Shown here piece after piece: positions 1 through 11,460 of a DNA stretch of 64,000 nucleotides (positions are counted from its first letter, which is position 1; each line of letters starts with the position of its first letter). The DNA lies in assembly GCA_030704615.1 (NCBI GenBank), contig CM060732.1:9548001-9612000 (forward strand). The letters run 5' to 3'. Source of the DNA: Takakia lepidozioides. Taxonomy: Eukaryota; Streptophyta; Takakiopsida; Takakiales; Takakiaceae. Both the position numbers and the translations under genes were made by a program. The notes under the pieces are model-generated. The model saw nothing but the letters and a program-made list of their open reading frames with translations, did no database searches and was not told the origin of the DNA.

Positions 1-2119
1 ATTTCTATTGACCATGACTGTTTGTTGCAACTCCAAGATGTACCTCTCCTGGTTAGCCTCAACCTGTCTGTATTGTTTGAAAGTATTCTCATTACGACAG
101 ATTGTATTCTTCATATCAACAATGAGTTTTGCTTGCTCTATTATCTCAGCTTCTGCCTTCATACATCTCTCCCCTTGTCTGTTAACTTCTAATGTAGTTT
201 GCTCAAGAGTAGTTGTGAGTGTAGCACATTGTATGGTCATCTTCTCATGTACTGCCTCCAACTCAGTATTTAGTACATTCACTTCTTGCAACTTGCCCTC
301 ATGTTTCACCTACAATTGGTATAACTGTTGCTTATGTGCTTCATGCAACTGGTCCTGCTTCAATCAAATGTCCCTTGGCCAACTGCAAAGCAGCCTTTGT
401 GTCCTCCAATTCTTGCTGTAACTTGAGATTGACCTCCTCATCTACCTTGTTAGCACACTCAGTGGCAATTCAAGCCTCAAACTCCTTCCTGAGTTCCTCC
501 CTCAAAGCTGCCAATTGGGTAGATAGAACATGGGATTTCACATAAGTACCCAACAAATTAAGTGTCCTGCTTATGGAACTCATAAGCATGGCCTGCTGAG
601 GGTCATCATGGTGAACTTGCTGCTGTTCTTCCTGATCGCCCACAGTGTGATGCCTCACCAACCATTCAGGCCATTGCCCCACCAGATTCTCTTCCTGAAC
701 CACCTCATCCTCCACATGTGTTGCAGTGTCCTTATATTCTACCTCTGGTACCTCCGTCACAGGTGTGGGTATTACATGTACAGCAGGGTTTTCCCTGGAC
801 AAACGCTGCACCTCTAGAACCACTGATTCCCTTACCAAGCCAGAGTTTTCATAGAGAAGGTCACCCTTCTCAATTTCAGCCACGACCTGCTCTGTAGTGG
901 GAATGTCCAACCTTTCTCCGTCCAGAGCAATTGGGGGTGGTGTCACAGCATGTTCTAACTGTGGAACCTCTAAGACAACTGAGTCAACTGGCTGTGGTGG
1001 CTGTGGTACCAAATTGACTTCCTCTTCCCTCTCCAAAGGCCGTGCTTCCAATAAGAACAGCCCCCTGTGCTGCTGTGCCCCATCCTGCACAAGAGCTTGG
1101 GAAACATCATCTTGTGGTTTCCGTGAAGCCAGTGGATCCGCCACTACAGTCATACCCCGCTTTTGTCTCTTAGACTGGTGTTGCCCTGCCAGTCCACCCT
1201 CACTATGTGAAGAGCCCTACTCTTCAATTGCAGTGGTTACTGCCTCAAACACTCCCATCTCCTTACGTTCCCGAGTATCAAGTATGCAAGAGTCAAGAAT
1301 GATTTGGGCAATGACTGGACCAGACACAATGATCGGAGACTTAGCAGCAGTGCCCTGTAACCTCTTCATCTCGTCCACCAGACCATTGTACATTAACTCC
1401 GCCCAAGCTACATCCTCTCCCCTCAAAGCTTTCAGGATCTCCTCTGTGAATGACCTGCTCAAATATTGTTGGTTCTGTTTCATGGCAAACAGAACGTTCA
1501 ATATTTGGCCAACTTCTCTGAGCCCTGGGTACTCGGCTTTGGTACAAGCGTAACCTTGAGTCTTAAAGAAACTCCCTTCTTGGAACAAATTCCCTATCTG
1601 CAATCTTGCCCTGTGCTCATCCACATCCACATGACCCGATGGCAAATCCAACAATTGCTGCAAGTACTGGGGAGTAATTTCTATATCTACTCCCCTCACC
1701 TGGGTAACTCCTGTCTGAGGCTCAAAGTTCTGAAGAAATTGAATCATATACTGCCGATGATGCAAGGATTAGTCATTGCGTAGCAGCCCCTCCAATCGCA
1801 ACTCCCTCAGCAGCTGCACTGCCTGCGGTGTAGCAATTGTTTGCTTCTGCAGAATCGTGGTGCTCTTCACCCTGATATCCTCCATTCCCCTCACTCTCTT
1901 CATTCTAGACAAACAGAAAGGCTTTGTTTGAAACAGCTGAAGGAAAGCTTGCAGGGCACAGAGCATGAAGATATGGTTGGCACAGAATGGAACAGGTAAG
2001 TGCGTGTAAGCCTGTGGGGCTTGCAAGTATCGAGTGAGAGAAAATGTACTCTCAATTCGTCCGTCCTTGCGCCACTGCGTGAGAAGTAAAGCGAGTGTGT
2101 AATCTGTTACATCCGCCAT
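1..2119 (-). pseudogene. Retrotransposon extra ORF (ORF-X), N-terminal half, broken
   Basis: One reading frame runs from an ATG at 2119 leftward, interrupted by in-frame stops at 1769-1771 (TAA), 1217-1219 (TAG) and 470-472 (TGA), then loses frame before the window edge. The product begins MADVTDYTLALLL. It has a globular N-terminal part of about 300 residues, then a Pro/Glu/Val-rich linker, then a coiled coil (LQQELEDTKAALQLAKGHLI). The last 100 bases encode the same NxTFKQYRQVEAxQEx segment that opens the second copy at 5605, so the two pieces together show the layout of one long protein. It lies directly behind a pol tail with a zinc knuckle, so it is probably an accessory ORF 3' of pol in an LTR retrotransposon. 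The N-terminal part loosely resembles the plant-transposon-associated domains of such elements (inference). Function unknown. Confidence 0.6.
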
Positions 2120-2149
2120 AGCTACAAAGCTAGTGCTTTGATTGCCCCT

Positions 2150-2846
2150 TCCGTCGAGACACTAGCTATTCAGAGCCACCCCGACTTTTCCGCTCATAAC
2201 ACTTCCTATTTCTTGTTCTTGTTTCTTGGAGGGAACCACCTGCATGTAATTCGCACTCCTGATTAGTTGTTGCCTGCTTAGGTAACTTCTTAATTCCACC
2301 CCCCTCCGTGGACATTCCCACCTGGAATGTCCAGTAGGATAGCACATGTGGCATAGGTCCCTCTTTTCTGTACTCGGAAAGGGTTCCATTACCCTTACTC
2401 TGAATGCATTAATGGGCCCACAAATAGTCTTAGTTGATGTACCGGGTAGGTACTTTGACGGCCCGATTTGTCCTCTTGCATGATGAGTCCCACTCTTGCA
2501 ATCGATGCAATGCGGTGTGCTTCGCCTTAGTGGCCACGTGTCCATTTCTAGACATGCCCCCGACTTCCCCTCTCCGCGTGGCATATTCTCCGAGTTTGAC
2601 TTCCAAACTTCTTTTTTACTTGACGACCACTTTTCTGACGTTAACCCACGTCCACCTGTCACTGACCCAATGGACTGTGTAACCCGCATGGGCTGTCTTG
2701 GGCTGTGTCTAAATGTGGTGAACTGTGATAGGCTGTATGACACTGTGATGGGCTGTGATAGGTTGTGTCACACTGTGTTGGGCTGTGATAGGCTGTGTCA
2801 CGCCTAAACTTCCCGCCCTGGTCATACACGCTCGGCTTAGCGACAA
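2150..2846 (-). pseudogene. 3' tail of a Ty3/gypsy pol with zinc knuckle
   Basis: Minus-strand coding tail homologous to the tail that follows the integrase at 50050-50561 (shared residues such as VYDQGG, VTQSI.SVTGG, LEMDTW, GPIN and CHMCYP). It holds a low-complexity stretch written by repeated CACAGCC units, then a CX2CX4HX4C zinc knuckle (CHMCYPTGHSRWEC, about 2311-2352). The tail ends just before ORF-X starts at 2119. Its upstream end at 2846 meets an LTR, so the LTR element at 2847-5605 probably inserted into this copy. A zinc knuckle behind the integrase rather than in gag is unusual. Frame is partly disrupted near 2743. Confidence 0.6.
2683..2808. repeat. GGCTGTG minisatellite in pol tail
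   Basis: Imperfect 10-20 bp units built on GGGCTGTGATAGGCTGTGT. The same word is repeated in the neighbouring LTR (3478-3720), in the second LTR (9120-9240) and, in the other orientation, in the pol tail at 50120-50240. Confidence 0.7.
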
Positions 2847-3843
2847 TGTCGAGCGGCTTTTACTCACCCATCCCTTCGCTATCCGAGGTGGGAACTCCAA
2901 GATAGAAGAGTTGGAAATCTCTAAGCACTCAGCCCGCTCAGAACAATCAATCATGACCTACAACTAGTGTATCATGGGGGTGTTTCCTATTTGTACTCCT
3001 TCCCGCATTCATGTTAGCGAGTTACCTTACTATCTGCAATTAAGTATCAGTTTGCTTCAGAAATCTATCAAGTTCCATCCATTCATTCCACAGCTTCACT
3101 CAGGTCTCTGTACACAGTGTGAGTATGAAGTATGTATCAGATTAATATCTATCAAGTATCAGGCTGAAGTCATGGTGTCTCTCATCTACTCTACATTACA
3201 ATTCTACAGCTTGCATTCATCAAGTAACAACAGATCGTCTCTTCTTCTACTCCGTACTCTCCCTCTTTCTACTCAGAGATCTGCTCTCCGCTTCATTTTC
3301 CCCCAGAAGTGATGCCCGAAATCCCCCCCAAGAAGTGATGTCTCGATGTCCCCGCTCTTCGCTTTTTCTACCTACAAGCTGTTCTAACCGCTTTCCTAAC
3401 TAACCGTCATCCCTGTAGTACACGTTCTTTTTTCAGATGTCGTTCCCCCACCGTCATTCCCTGCCAATGATAACTGTTCCCCAGCTGTGACTGGTTGTGT
3501 CGGGCTGTGTAGGGCTGTGCGAAGCTGTGGTGGCTGTATTGGGCTGTGACTGGCTGTGTTGGGCTGTGTCGACTGTGCAAAGCTGTGACGGCTGTGTCTG
3601 ACTGTGTGGGCTGTGTCGGCTGTGTCGGCTGTGATGGACTGTGTTGGGCTGTGTATCTGTGCGAAGCTGTGACGGGTTGTGTTGGCTGTGACGGGCTGTG
3701 ACGGCTGTGTCGGGCTGTGTATCTCCCCCCCTAAAGCCTGTTGCTGTCACCCCTAAGGCTCCTGTTGGTCTCAGTCTGTGTAAAAATTAAGGGTACCCCA
3801 CAGATCCCGTAAAAGCGTCTAAGTCCCAAGCAGCCCTCTAACA
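2847..3843 (-). mobile_element. LTR of ORF-X retrotransposon (copy 1, 3' LTR)
   Basis: On the plus strand the repeat starts TGTCGAGCGGC and ends CTCTAACA, giving TG...CA borders. It aligns with 8524-9378 over its whole length and is longer mainly because its GGCTGTG minisatellite is expanded. A purine tract lies just outside at 3845-3860, so read on the minus strand this is the 3' LTR. The outer flank GACAA (2842-2846) is the candidate target duplication; its partner is not in view. Confidence 0.75.
3478..3720. repeat. GGCTGTGT minisatellite inside LTR
   Basis: About twenty imperfect units of 8-12 bp (GGGCTGTGTCG, GGCTGTGACG, GCGAAGCTGTG). ORFs across it on either strand are simple-repeat artefacts. 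Confidence 0.75.
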
Positions 3844-3844
3844 T

Positions 3845-3860
3845 TTACCCCTCCCCCTAT
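3845..3860 (-). promoter_or_regulatory. Polypurine tract of ORF-X retrotransposon
   Basis: On the minus strand GATAGGGGGAGGGGTA directly precedes the LTR start TGTTAGAGG, the position and composition of a plus-strand primer. The second copy has the same tract at about 9381-9396. Confidence 0.65.
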
Positions 3861-3882
3861 CAAAAAGCCGTGTCCTCACGGT

Positions 3883-5605
3883 TTACTGTTTAGGATTTGG
3901 AAACCTTTGTGAGCGAGCACCCTTCTGACGGTTAGAGTCTCTTGAAGGACTCCTTGTGCGAGCTCGAGTCCTTTCACTGGTTGACGGAGATGATTGAACA
4001 CTACCTGGAAATGTCAGTCCCTCCTTTGGTTGATATCGAGGTAATCGCTCAGGCATAGGAGACCCCCGTCGCTTCTTCTCTGCCATCTAAATTGCATAGT
4101 CCTCTGCCATGTCAAAAGAGTCCGCTGAAGAAACAGTAGTATCAGAATCCTCGTCCCCCCTGAGGTGTTTTAACGGTCGAACTCTAACTGGAATTCTCTG
4201 GGGCATACAATGTTGTCCCACCATGTCTGGAAGTTTAAACTGCAAAACTTGCTGTAAGCGTTGAATGGCAAAATTGGTGAAGACCCTGAATTCCTTGTCT
4301 GTAAAGATGAGTGGTGTGCCAATGACTTGTGAATTGTGCAAGTATTTCCATGCCTCATGTCCTTTAAAGAAAATATCGTCAAGTCCGAATTTCTGTGTTG
4401 ACAAATTGTTCCAGGCCGAACGTAGTTGGGAATCCTTTTGCATCATCACCTTTGCATCATAGAGGTACATATGAGGTGGCACTAAAGGTAAGACCCAATG
4501 ATCCCCACTGGAATAACTCAGAAATCGCGATTGCATTTTCTGCTGCTCAATGTGATAACGTGCCAGAAAACAAGCAGCATAGTATAACCCGCAGCCCATG
4601 ACAATACTTGCTACCTCCTTGGTCTTGGTATAAATGAATCCATGTACAACTTGGAAGGCAATTAATTCCTTCAACATGGTACTTGCCTCATGCCAGTACC
4701 TCGCAAAGTGATGATCCTCAATGGGTCGATTGTTCGAAAGAACCTTAGTCCTAGTTGCCACTAGCAGCCAAATGCGCATGATTTGGTAGTAATGTGCCAA
4801 CGACTGTGGAGGACTAAATTCCTTCCAAGCCAAATCCAACACAATTGGAATTTGGTTGAAGAGCATTATCATAGCCCGACTGTACTCCCGTGCAGCAGGA
4901 GTTTTAGGTGGGTTGAAAGGAGCATCCCCCCATACCTCAGGTTGTGGCGGCTGTGGTGTGGCTGTAGTAACAATTGGGTCAGCTACTGGCACAGTCACTT
5001 GTTGTGGTCTTGGTAGCACTGGCTCTTATACCACTGGCATCTCCTGCAACCCCTGCGAAAAAGACTGAAAAGCCAAAGTTCTGGCTTGTAAATAAGAAGC
5101 CATTAGCTGCTCCTCAAGTACAAAGACTCTCTTGTCAATATTTGATGTCAGGTCCTCCACCTGAGTCTGCAGGCCGTCTACATCCTCTTGTAGCTCCGCT
5201 ATCCTACTATAGACATTGTCTATAGTAGTTGTGGCAATGTTCTGCACTTGCAGTCTGAGCTCATTCATCTCGCTTTGGGTGAGCTTTCGTGGTGCTTTGC
5301 CTTCCACCGGCCCTTGTGCTAACCAGACCTGCATAAGGTGGTTATCCACCAAGTTGCTTGTGGCACCCCTGAGAGTTTGCTCCTCTGTGAGCCTGTACAC
5401 ATCTATCTGCTGCTGTAAAGCCTCCATGCACTTTGCATGAGGTTCAACCAAATTCGCATATGCAGCAGCCAGATTATTGGCTTCCTTCCAAGCCTTGTTA
5501 GCCACAGAGAGTTCATTTCTATTTACCATTAGCGTTTGTTGCAACTCCAGGATGTACTTCTCTTGGTCAGCTTCAACCTGCCTGTATTGCTTGAAAGTAT
5601 ACTCA
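3883..5605 (-). pseudogene. ORF-X, C-terminal half, broken
   Basis: A single minus-strand frame of about 574 codons with two in-frame stops (5026-5028 TAA, 4087-4089 TAG). At the second site the other copy (near 9635) has CAG, so the stop looks like a point mutation. Visible parts: a long heptad-rich region (about residues 1-195, e.g. ELRLQVQNIATTTIDNVYS), a Pro-rich linker, a globular domain of about 250 residues (LAWKEFSPPQSLAHYYQIMR ... FFKGHEAWKYLHN), and a basic Ser/Arg tail (SERTRARTRSPSRDSNRQK). It ends just before the polypurine tract and LTR, so it is the last ORF of its element. The upstream end at 5605 is cut by a gag fragment. No enzymatic motif seen; function unknown. Confidence 0.6.
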
Positions 5606-5606
5606 T

Positions 5607-6659
5607 GGCCATGTGCCCGGGCTCCCCGCAATTGAAACACACTCCATCAAAGGTCGCCTTCTGTCCGCCATAAGCCGCTCCACCCGCTTTTCCTTTCGGA
5701 GCACCGGGTGCCGCCTTGACGTGTGAAGGCCCTCCCTTCGATTTCCACGTGCCATTTTCGCCGCGTGGCCTATCCCACTTCTTTTCCGGTCGGAAGGAGT
5801 CACCTTCCCGCCGAATCTTCTTGTGGTTCAGCTCCGTACGGCCTTGTCTTTCACCCCTAGGGACATCCGAGAAACATTCAGCCCTCTCAATTGCCTCGTT
5901 CAAAGTCTTGGGTGGCTTCTCCTCCAACTTCCGCCTGGCCCATGGGGCCAGTCCCGCCACAAAGTTGAAGACCATTTCTGGTTCTGCCATGTCCGCAACT
6001 TCGAGCAACAGCACATTGAAAGCCTGGACATACCCCCGAATGTCATCTGTTTGCTTCAAATTCCTCATCTTGTCCCGGGCAAGCCAGGACGCGTTGAGGG
6101 TCACAAACTGTCTCTTCAACAGTTCCTTGAACCCACTCCAGTTCAAGGTTTCCGGGCTTGGACCTCGGTCGTGAAGGCGTTTCTGCCACCATTGTTGAGC
6201 ATAGCCCCTCAAATAGGTGGGAGCCACTTCCACGCGATCCTCGTCACTCAACTTTGCCGCCCGGAAGTACTGCTCCAGCTCCAAGAGCTAGGAGTTGAGT
6301 GCCTTCTGATTTCGGACGCCCTCGAAGGTGTCGGGTTCCTTAGGCTTCACCTTAAACTTTGCCTTAGTGGAAGTGGCATTAGCCGCCTTCAACACGTCTT
6401 TCAACGTCCCGCCAAACTGCGCCAACAACCCTTCCCAAAAGGCTGCCGGCATGGGAGGCATCTCTTGGTTTGTCGGAGCTCTCAAGGATTCCTCGGGCTC
6501 CGACTCCTCGGATTCCTCCCACTCTTGGGCGGCCTCGTTTTCGGAAACATGCATCGCTTCCTCAAACGGCCGCCTCGGTGACACGCCGCCCCCATCGGGC
6601 TCACCGGGATCATCATCTTTTGGGCCGTTCCGCTTTCGCTTCGGCTTGCCCGACCCCAT
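5607..6659 (-). pseudogene. Ty3/gypsy gag fragment
   Basis: Start chosen at the ATG at 6659 (MGSGKPKRKRNG), after the primer-binding site. The capsid-type gag ([34 protein letters not shown]) ends in the zinc knuckle CFNCGEPGH, where the copy is cut. One in-frame stop at 6288-6290 replaces the Trp codon seen in element C ([12 protein letters not shown]). An acidic Ser/Glu-rich N-terminal region precedes the capsid part. Broken by the stop and by truncation. Confidence 0.85.
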
Positions 6660-6700
6660 GATGAGGCCAATCCCAAGGACGATCGCGTACTGAACTCTAA

Positions 6701-6712
6701 GCTCTGATACCA
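6701..6712 (-). promoter_or_regulatory. Primer-binding site (initiator Met tRNA) of copy D
   Basis: The minus strand reads TGGTATCAGAGC two bases inside the LTR, the standard tRNA-iMet complement used by plant Ty3/gypsy elements. Confidence 0.85.
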
Positions 6713-6714
6713 AA

Positions 6715-7443
6715 TGTCGCGCACCTCACTTCGGTAAACTCCCCTTCAAGTCATAGTTACTCGCTTTGATGCGCGCGCCTGACTCCTAACCTGGCCGCCG
6801 GGCCAACTTGGAGCTTCGGCTGCTCACCGGGACATAACAGTCCCCCTTCGCTCCCCTCTAAAACCCTCCACCTAATTGGGACTAGGAGAATTCCCTTTGG
6901 TAGATGGCAGTCCGGAACAGCTCCCCACTCTTTGGTCGCTTTCCGGCTCGCTCGCTTACTCACTAGTTTTTGGTCACCAACGGGCTTGCACCGTTCTCGG
7001 GGTCACTACTCCCCTTATATATACTTCTGTAGCTGTCCGCGGGGGTTTCACAACGAGCCATGCCATTTTATGGCGAACCACCACGAAAACCCTCGACTCC
7101 CGGTGATGAGTCGCGGTGAGTCTTGGCCCACTCACTACGGCCCCTATGGACCGTGATGAGTCCCAAGACTCCCCACGACTCCCACCACGAGGTCTCCGCC
7201 CCCATGGTGAGTCCTATGCCACCCCCACTAAGTCCCGCTAAGCTACCACCACCCCTTGTGGAGCCACCCCCACCGCAACCCGGTGTGCGGGGCTCCACCT
7301 AGTGAGCGCCTCCGCCTCCTTGGGTGCCTTGGGCACTCAAGGGTGCTTCAGCCCCCCATACCTATCGCTGCCGCTGCCCCCACCATAGGGGCAACCCCTC
7401 ATGTGTCCCGACCCCCTTGCCCTCAAGGCAAAGGGCCGCGACA
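6715..7443 (-). mobile_element. LTR of chromovirus copy D
   Basis: 729 bp with TG...CA borders (TGTCGCGCACC ... GCCGCGACA), matching the two LTRs of element C. ORFs across it are not genes. Confidence 0.85.
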
Positions 7444-8523
7444 GTTAGGTCATTGTCATTGAAAGACAAAGCAGCCCTTTACAGGGCACCATCTAACAAC
7501 CTCTTCCATGTTTACCATCTCATTTGAATATCCCATTACATTTCAGGGTATCTGAAAAAACAGGGTGGGAGGGTGGGATTCTTGGTCAATCATATTATGA
7601 AAGCACCATAGTTTGACATACAACGATCACCACCATACTTGCCGATTGTAACATCATTTCAAAAACCAGATTGCAGGTCTGGAGATAAATCTCGAGAGCC
7701 AAGCACATAGTACTTTAAATTGCAATTGAAACGACAAGCTATACATGTCTTAAGCATTTGCCTGTTGACATAATGATTCCTCATTTTTTGTTGACATGGG
7801 TCAAGCCTTATATAATCCAGTTCTTGAGCCATTCATCTTCCTAAAAAGGCATCATGTGTTGGCTTGAAACCGATCTATCAGTGCCAAGACACATGCAAGA
7901 TTCATAAAGTAGAAACGGGGCTGAGTTTTTTCAGGCATATGCAGGCCTGGATTGGTATTCCAGGGCCTCATAAACAGCTCTGCTAGGGTAAAAAATAAAT
8001 AACTCAGAATTCCAGGTCAATCATATCATGAAAACACCATGGTTTAATACAAAAATTCCCCTATACTTGCAGATTGTACCTTCATTTCAGAAACCAGATT
8101 GCAGGTCTGGAGATAATCTCCAGAACCAAGCCCTTCAAGCAACAAGTGTCTTTCTTGCTTAGTTTTATCTAAGTAAGAATATCTCTACACCTAGCAAGGT
8201 GTATCATGACCAGGTTTAGGCCATGAAAAAGTATTTAAAACTGTCATGCTAGGCTTGCTGGACCATAAAGGTTACTGTTTTAGAATCCAGTTTTTGAATA
8301 AGTCGCCTTCCTAAAAAAACAGCCAGCCTGAAGGTATCATAGCATTGCAAATGAATGAGCAAGCATTACATGCAATGACATGGCTTATTTGAGTCTCTGT
8401 AAGGAGCTGCAGGTCTGGAATGGAATTCCAGGACTTCACGATCAAAACTCTGCCAGGGTAGAAGGTAAGAAGCACACAACACCTACCAGCAAGCAGGTCT
8501 TGAAAATCAAAATTATGATGGGG
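7444..8523. other. Non-coding stretch with a diverged direct repeat
   Basis: No credible gene. Two similar segments, 7584-7704 and 8015-8131, lie 431 bp apart; both run from GGTCAATCAT to AGATTGCAGGTCTGGAGATAA and on to CCAAGC. A weaker third GCAGGTCTGGA occurs near 8410. The origin of the unit is unknown. Confidence 0.5.
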
Positions 8524-9378
8524 TGTCGAGCGGCTTTTACTCACCCATCCCTTCGCTATCCGAGGTGGAAACTCCAAGATAGAAGAGTTGGATATCTCTA
8601 AGCACTCAGCCCGCTTAGAACAATCAGTCATGACCTGCAGCTAGTGAATCATGGTTGTGCTTCCTATTTGTATTCCTTCTTGCCTTCATGTTATCAATTT
8701 ACCTTACCATGTATACTGAAGCATCAGATTGCTTCGATATCTACTAAGTTCCAATTAATCATGCATTTATTCCACAGCTTCTCTTGTGTCTCTCTACACA
8801 GTATGTTTGTATCGATTCAGTATCGGATTAAGATTAATCATGTATCATGCCTATGCCATGGTGTCTCTTATCTACCCTACTGTATAATTTTACAGCTTGC
8901 ATGAATTAAGCCTCAATCAAGTCATCATCTCCTCTTCACTGTCTCCGCTCTCCGTTACGTCTCATCCTCCATAAGTGATCCCCTTTCTGTTGCCGCTCTA
9001 CCTAATCTACCCGTAAGCTGTTCTAACCACCTAACTAACTAACCGTCACCCCTGAAGTAACACGTTCCCTCTACAGATGTCGTTCCCACACAGTCGTTCC
9101 CTGTCAATGATAACTGTTCCCCATGTACTGTGACAGGTTGTGTCAAGTTGTGCCGAGCTGTGTCGGGCTGTGACTGGCTGTGCGAAGCTGTGTCGGGCTG
9201 TGTAAAGTTGTGTCTAGCTGTGATAGACTGTGACGAGCTGTCAAACCCTCCTAAAGCCTGCGCCTGCCACCCCTAAGGCTCCTGTTGGTCTCAGTCTACC
9301 ATTCATAAGTCTGCACAAAAATTAAGGGTACCCCACAGAACCCGTAAAAGCATCTAAGTCCCAAGCAGCCCTCTAACA
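8524..9378 (-). mobile_element. LTR of ORF-X retrotransposon (copy 2)
   Basis: 855 bp with the same borders as 2847-3843 (TGTCGAGCGGC ... CTCTAACA). It is followed by a purine tract and the end of ORF-X, so it is the 3' LTR of a second minus-strand copy. Confidence 0.75.
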
Positions 9379-9811
9379 TTACCCCTCCCCCTCTCAAAAA
9401 GCCGTGTCCTCATGATTTACTGTTTGGGATCAGCAAACCTTTGTGAGCGAGCACCCTTCTATCGGTAAGAGTCTCGTGAAGAACTCCGTGTGCGAGCCCG
9501 AGTCCTGTCACTGGCTGATGGAGATGATTGAGCACTACCTGGAAATGTTTGACCCTCATTTGGCTGATAACAAGGTAACCTCTCAAGCATAGGAGATCCC
9601 CGTCATTTCTTCTCTGCCATCTGAAGTGCATAGTCCTCTGCCATGTCAAAAGAGTCCTCTGAAGAAACAGTAGTATCAGAATCCTCGTCCCCCTTTAGGT
9701 GTTTTAACGGCAGAACTTTAAGTGGCTTCTCGGGAATCCTGCGTGGCATACAATGTGGGTCTGGAAGTTTAAATTGTACGACTTGCTGTAAGCGCTGGCA
9801 AGCAAAATTAG
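9379..9811 (-). pseudogene. ORF-X C-terminal fragment (copy 2)
   Basis: Homologous to 3844-4270: the acidic SSADSFDMAEDYA region, MAEKK, and the Ser/Arg tail ending before the LTR. A TGA follows MAEKK. At 9811 the fragment is interrupted by a transposon terminus of the A/B type. Confidence 0.6.
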
Positions 9812-10205
9812 GGGGGCTGCTATTTCATGAGCCATGAGCCATGAGCAGAGCCGTAAGTGTCGAAAAAAACATGAGCAGGACTATTTTCCGGAAATGAGTG
9901 TCCGCGGGAATAGGCTTTAGGGTGTCACGGTCATAGGGGGAGAAGGACCTCCCGATGAAGGAGGTTCGGCAATGTTTTTTAGAATACATATTGAAAGGCA
10001 ATGTTTCGCAAATGGTAGGGTGGTACAGCTCTGTACAATGGGGGCCCATTTCAGCCTACCAGCCGCTTGCAAAATCCACCCCCACTCCCAATCCCAAACG
10101 AAATGAGGAATGATGCATTCTGGGAACGATGGATACAAAATAGAACAAAAAGAGGGCACAATGGGGTTTTTATTGATCCACATGAATTGCATTTGAAGCA
10201 CGTCT
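9812..10205. mobile_element. Terminal remnant of an A/B-type DNA transposon
   Basis: Starts GGGGGCTGCTATTTCATGAG, identical to the methyltransferase-side end of elements A and B, followed by CATGAGC repeats. Farther in it has a CCGCGGGAATAGGC segment also found near 60870. A minus-strand AATAAA near 10170 matches the position of the poly(A) signal in A and B. The preceding 8 bp AAAATTAG (9804-9811) are the candidate target duplication. The opposite end is not present, so it is a broken copy; the right limit is approximate. Confidence 0.6.
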
Positions 10206-10213
10206 ACTGTGCT

Positions 10214-11460
10214 GAACAACAACAGGTCCTGAAGGACCAGCACTAGCAAGGGTGCCAGCACCTGTTAGTGGGCAGAAGGTAGGGCCACAGATGGCGTTAC
10301 AACCAACACAGGCAAAACCACCTTTTATATTCAGGAAAAGGGGATCCGATGTACACATTAGCCAATTGAGCACATGTGTATAGTGAACAGAATGGCGATG
10401 ATGCCAAGATGAGATTGTTTCCTTGTTCACTTATCAAGAAAGCAAGTGATGGTATGCAAGATTCCCTGATAATCATTTCCTAACCTGGAATGGCTTGAAT
10501 ACAGCATTCCGAAATAGGTTCAGGACAAGTAAAATTGAGGATGAAGTGTATGGAAGTTTACAACAGTTAAAGCAAAAAAGCATGAAACTGTTGAGGAGTA
10601 TATGGAAAGATGGAATTGATGATGAAAAAGCTGGCTACTGTACCAGCACCAGGTTTACAGAAGACTTGGTTGTGAGTGGACTAAGACCAGAGTTGCAGAA
10701 GAAAGTGGATATGTTACCCCATAATACAATGGAGGAGGCATTTGAAACTGCAAACAGAATTGAGCAATTGGGAATGCTCAGGAGAGAGAAAAGGGACGAT
10801 GAGGACTCTGAGGATGAGTCAGATGAAGAAGAAGAGCAAGAACTAAAAATGAAGAGTAAAGAAAGGAGAAGTTGAAGAGGGATAACTATGAGAAAAGATT
10901 AGAAGAAATCTTGAAGAAGTATGCCACAGAGGCTGCAACACATTGGAGGAAGGGTGTTTTGGTGTGCAAAGTGCCAGAATGAAGACCATACCACCACTGA
11001 ATGCCACATGAAGGAGAAACACTGTACTATCTGTAAAATGGATAACCATTCTACTGAGAATTGTTACTACAACAGAAGGACAGCTGCAAGAGAACCTAGG
11101 CAAGTAAGGGTGCTTCAAGTGCAACCCCAGCCAAGAAGAACAATGATCAGGACCACTATGGTAGGCCTGGTGGTTATAACAATGGCATGGAAGGAGAGGT
11201 AATTCAAGAGGGAATTACCAAGGAAATTCCCAGAGGCAACTATCAAATCCAAGGGGGAATACCAGCCAGGGAATCAGGATTACAGAAATAATCCAAGAGC
11301 AGACCAAGGGCGAGGACCCAATGGTGAAGAACAGTGTTACTATTGTAATCAGCTAGGACATCGTAAGGCAGCCTGTTCATTCTGGATTAGACACCAGAAT
11401 GAGATGAGAGCTCCTGTGAATGAGGCCCGTAGTGGCAGCTCACATGGTTAGGCCATGTGT
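10214..11460 (+). pseudogene. gag of element F with three zinc knuckles
   Basis: A gag capsid segment is visible (TWNGLNTAFRNRFR, then LVVSGLRPELQKKVD), followed by an acidic linker. Two adjacent CX2CX4HX4C knuckles follow (CAKCQNEDHTTTEC and CTICKMDNHSTENC, about 10965-11070) and a third at about 11335-11380 (CYYCNQLGHRKAAC). Frame breaks occur near 10577 and between the knuckles, so no continuous product remains. The capsid part has the usual spacing for plant Ty3/gypsy gag. The start is not defined because its 5' side is degraded. Confidence 0.7.

Larger units (their letters stand above)
5606..7443 (-). mobile_element. Truncated chromovirus copy D (5' LTR plus gag)
   Basis: Same family as element C: the LTR at 6715-7443, the primer-binding site at 6701-6712 and gag are nearly identical to 38804-39529 and the sequence beside it. 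The copy stops inside the gag zinc knuckle at about 5606, where it joins ORF-X at a shared GGCCATG. Protease, RT, integrase and 3' LTR are absent. Confidence 0.85.

Noticed and set aside
9812-10205. 5' LTR of retrotransposon F
   Set aside because: Its start is identical to A/B transposon ends, and no matching sequence was seen after the pol tail at 50570.
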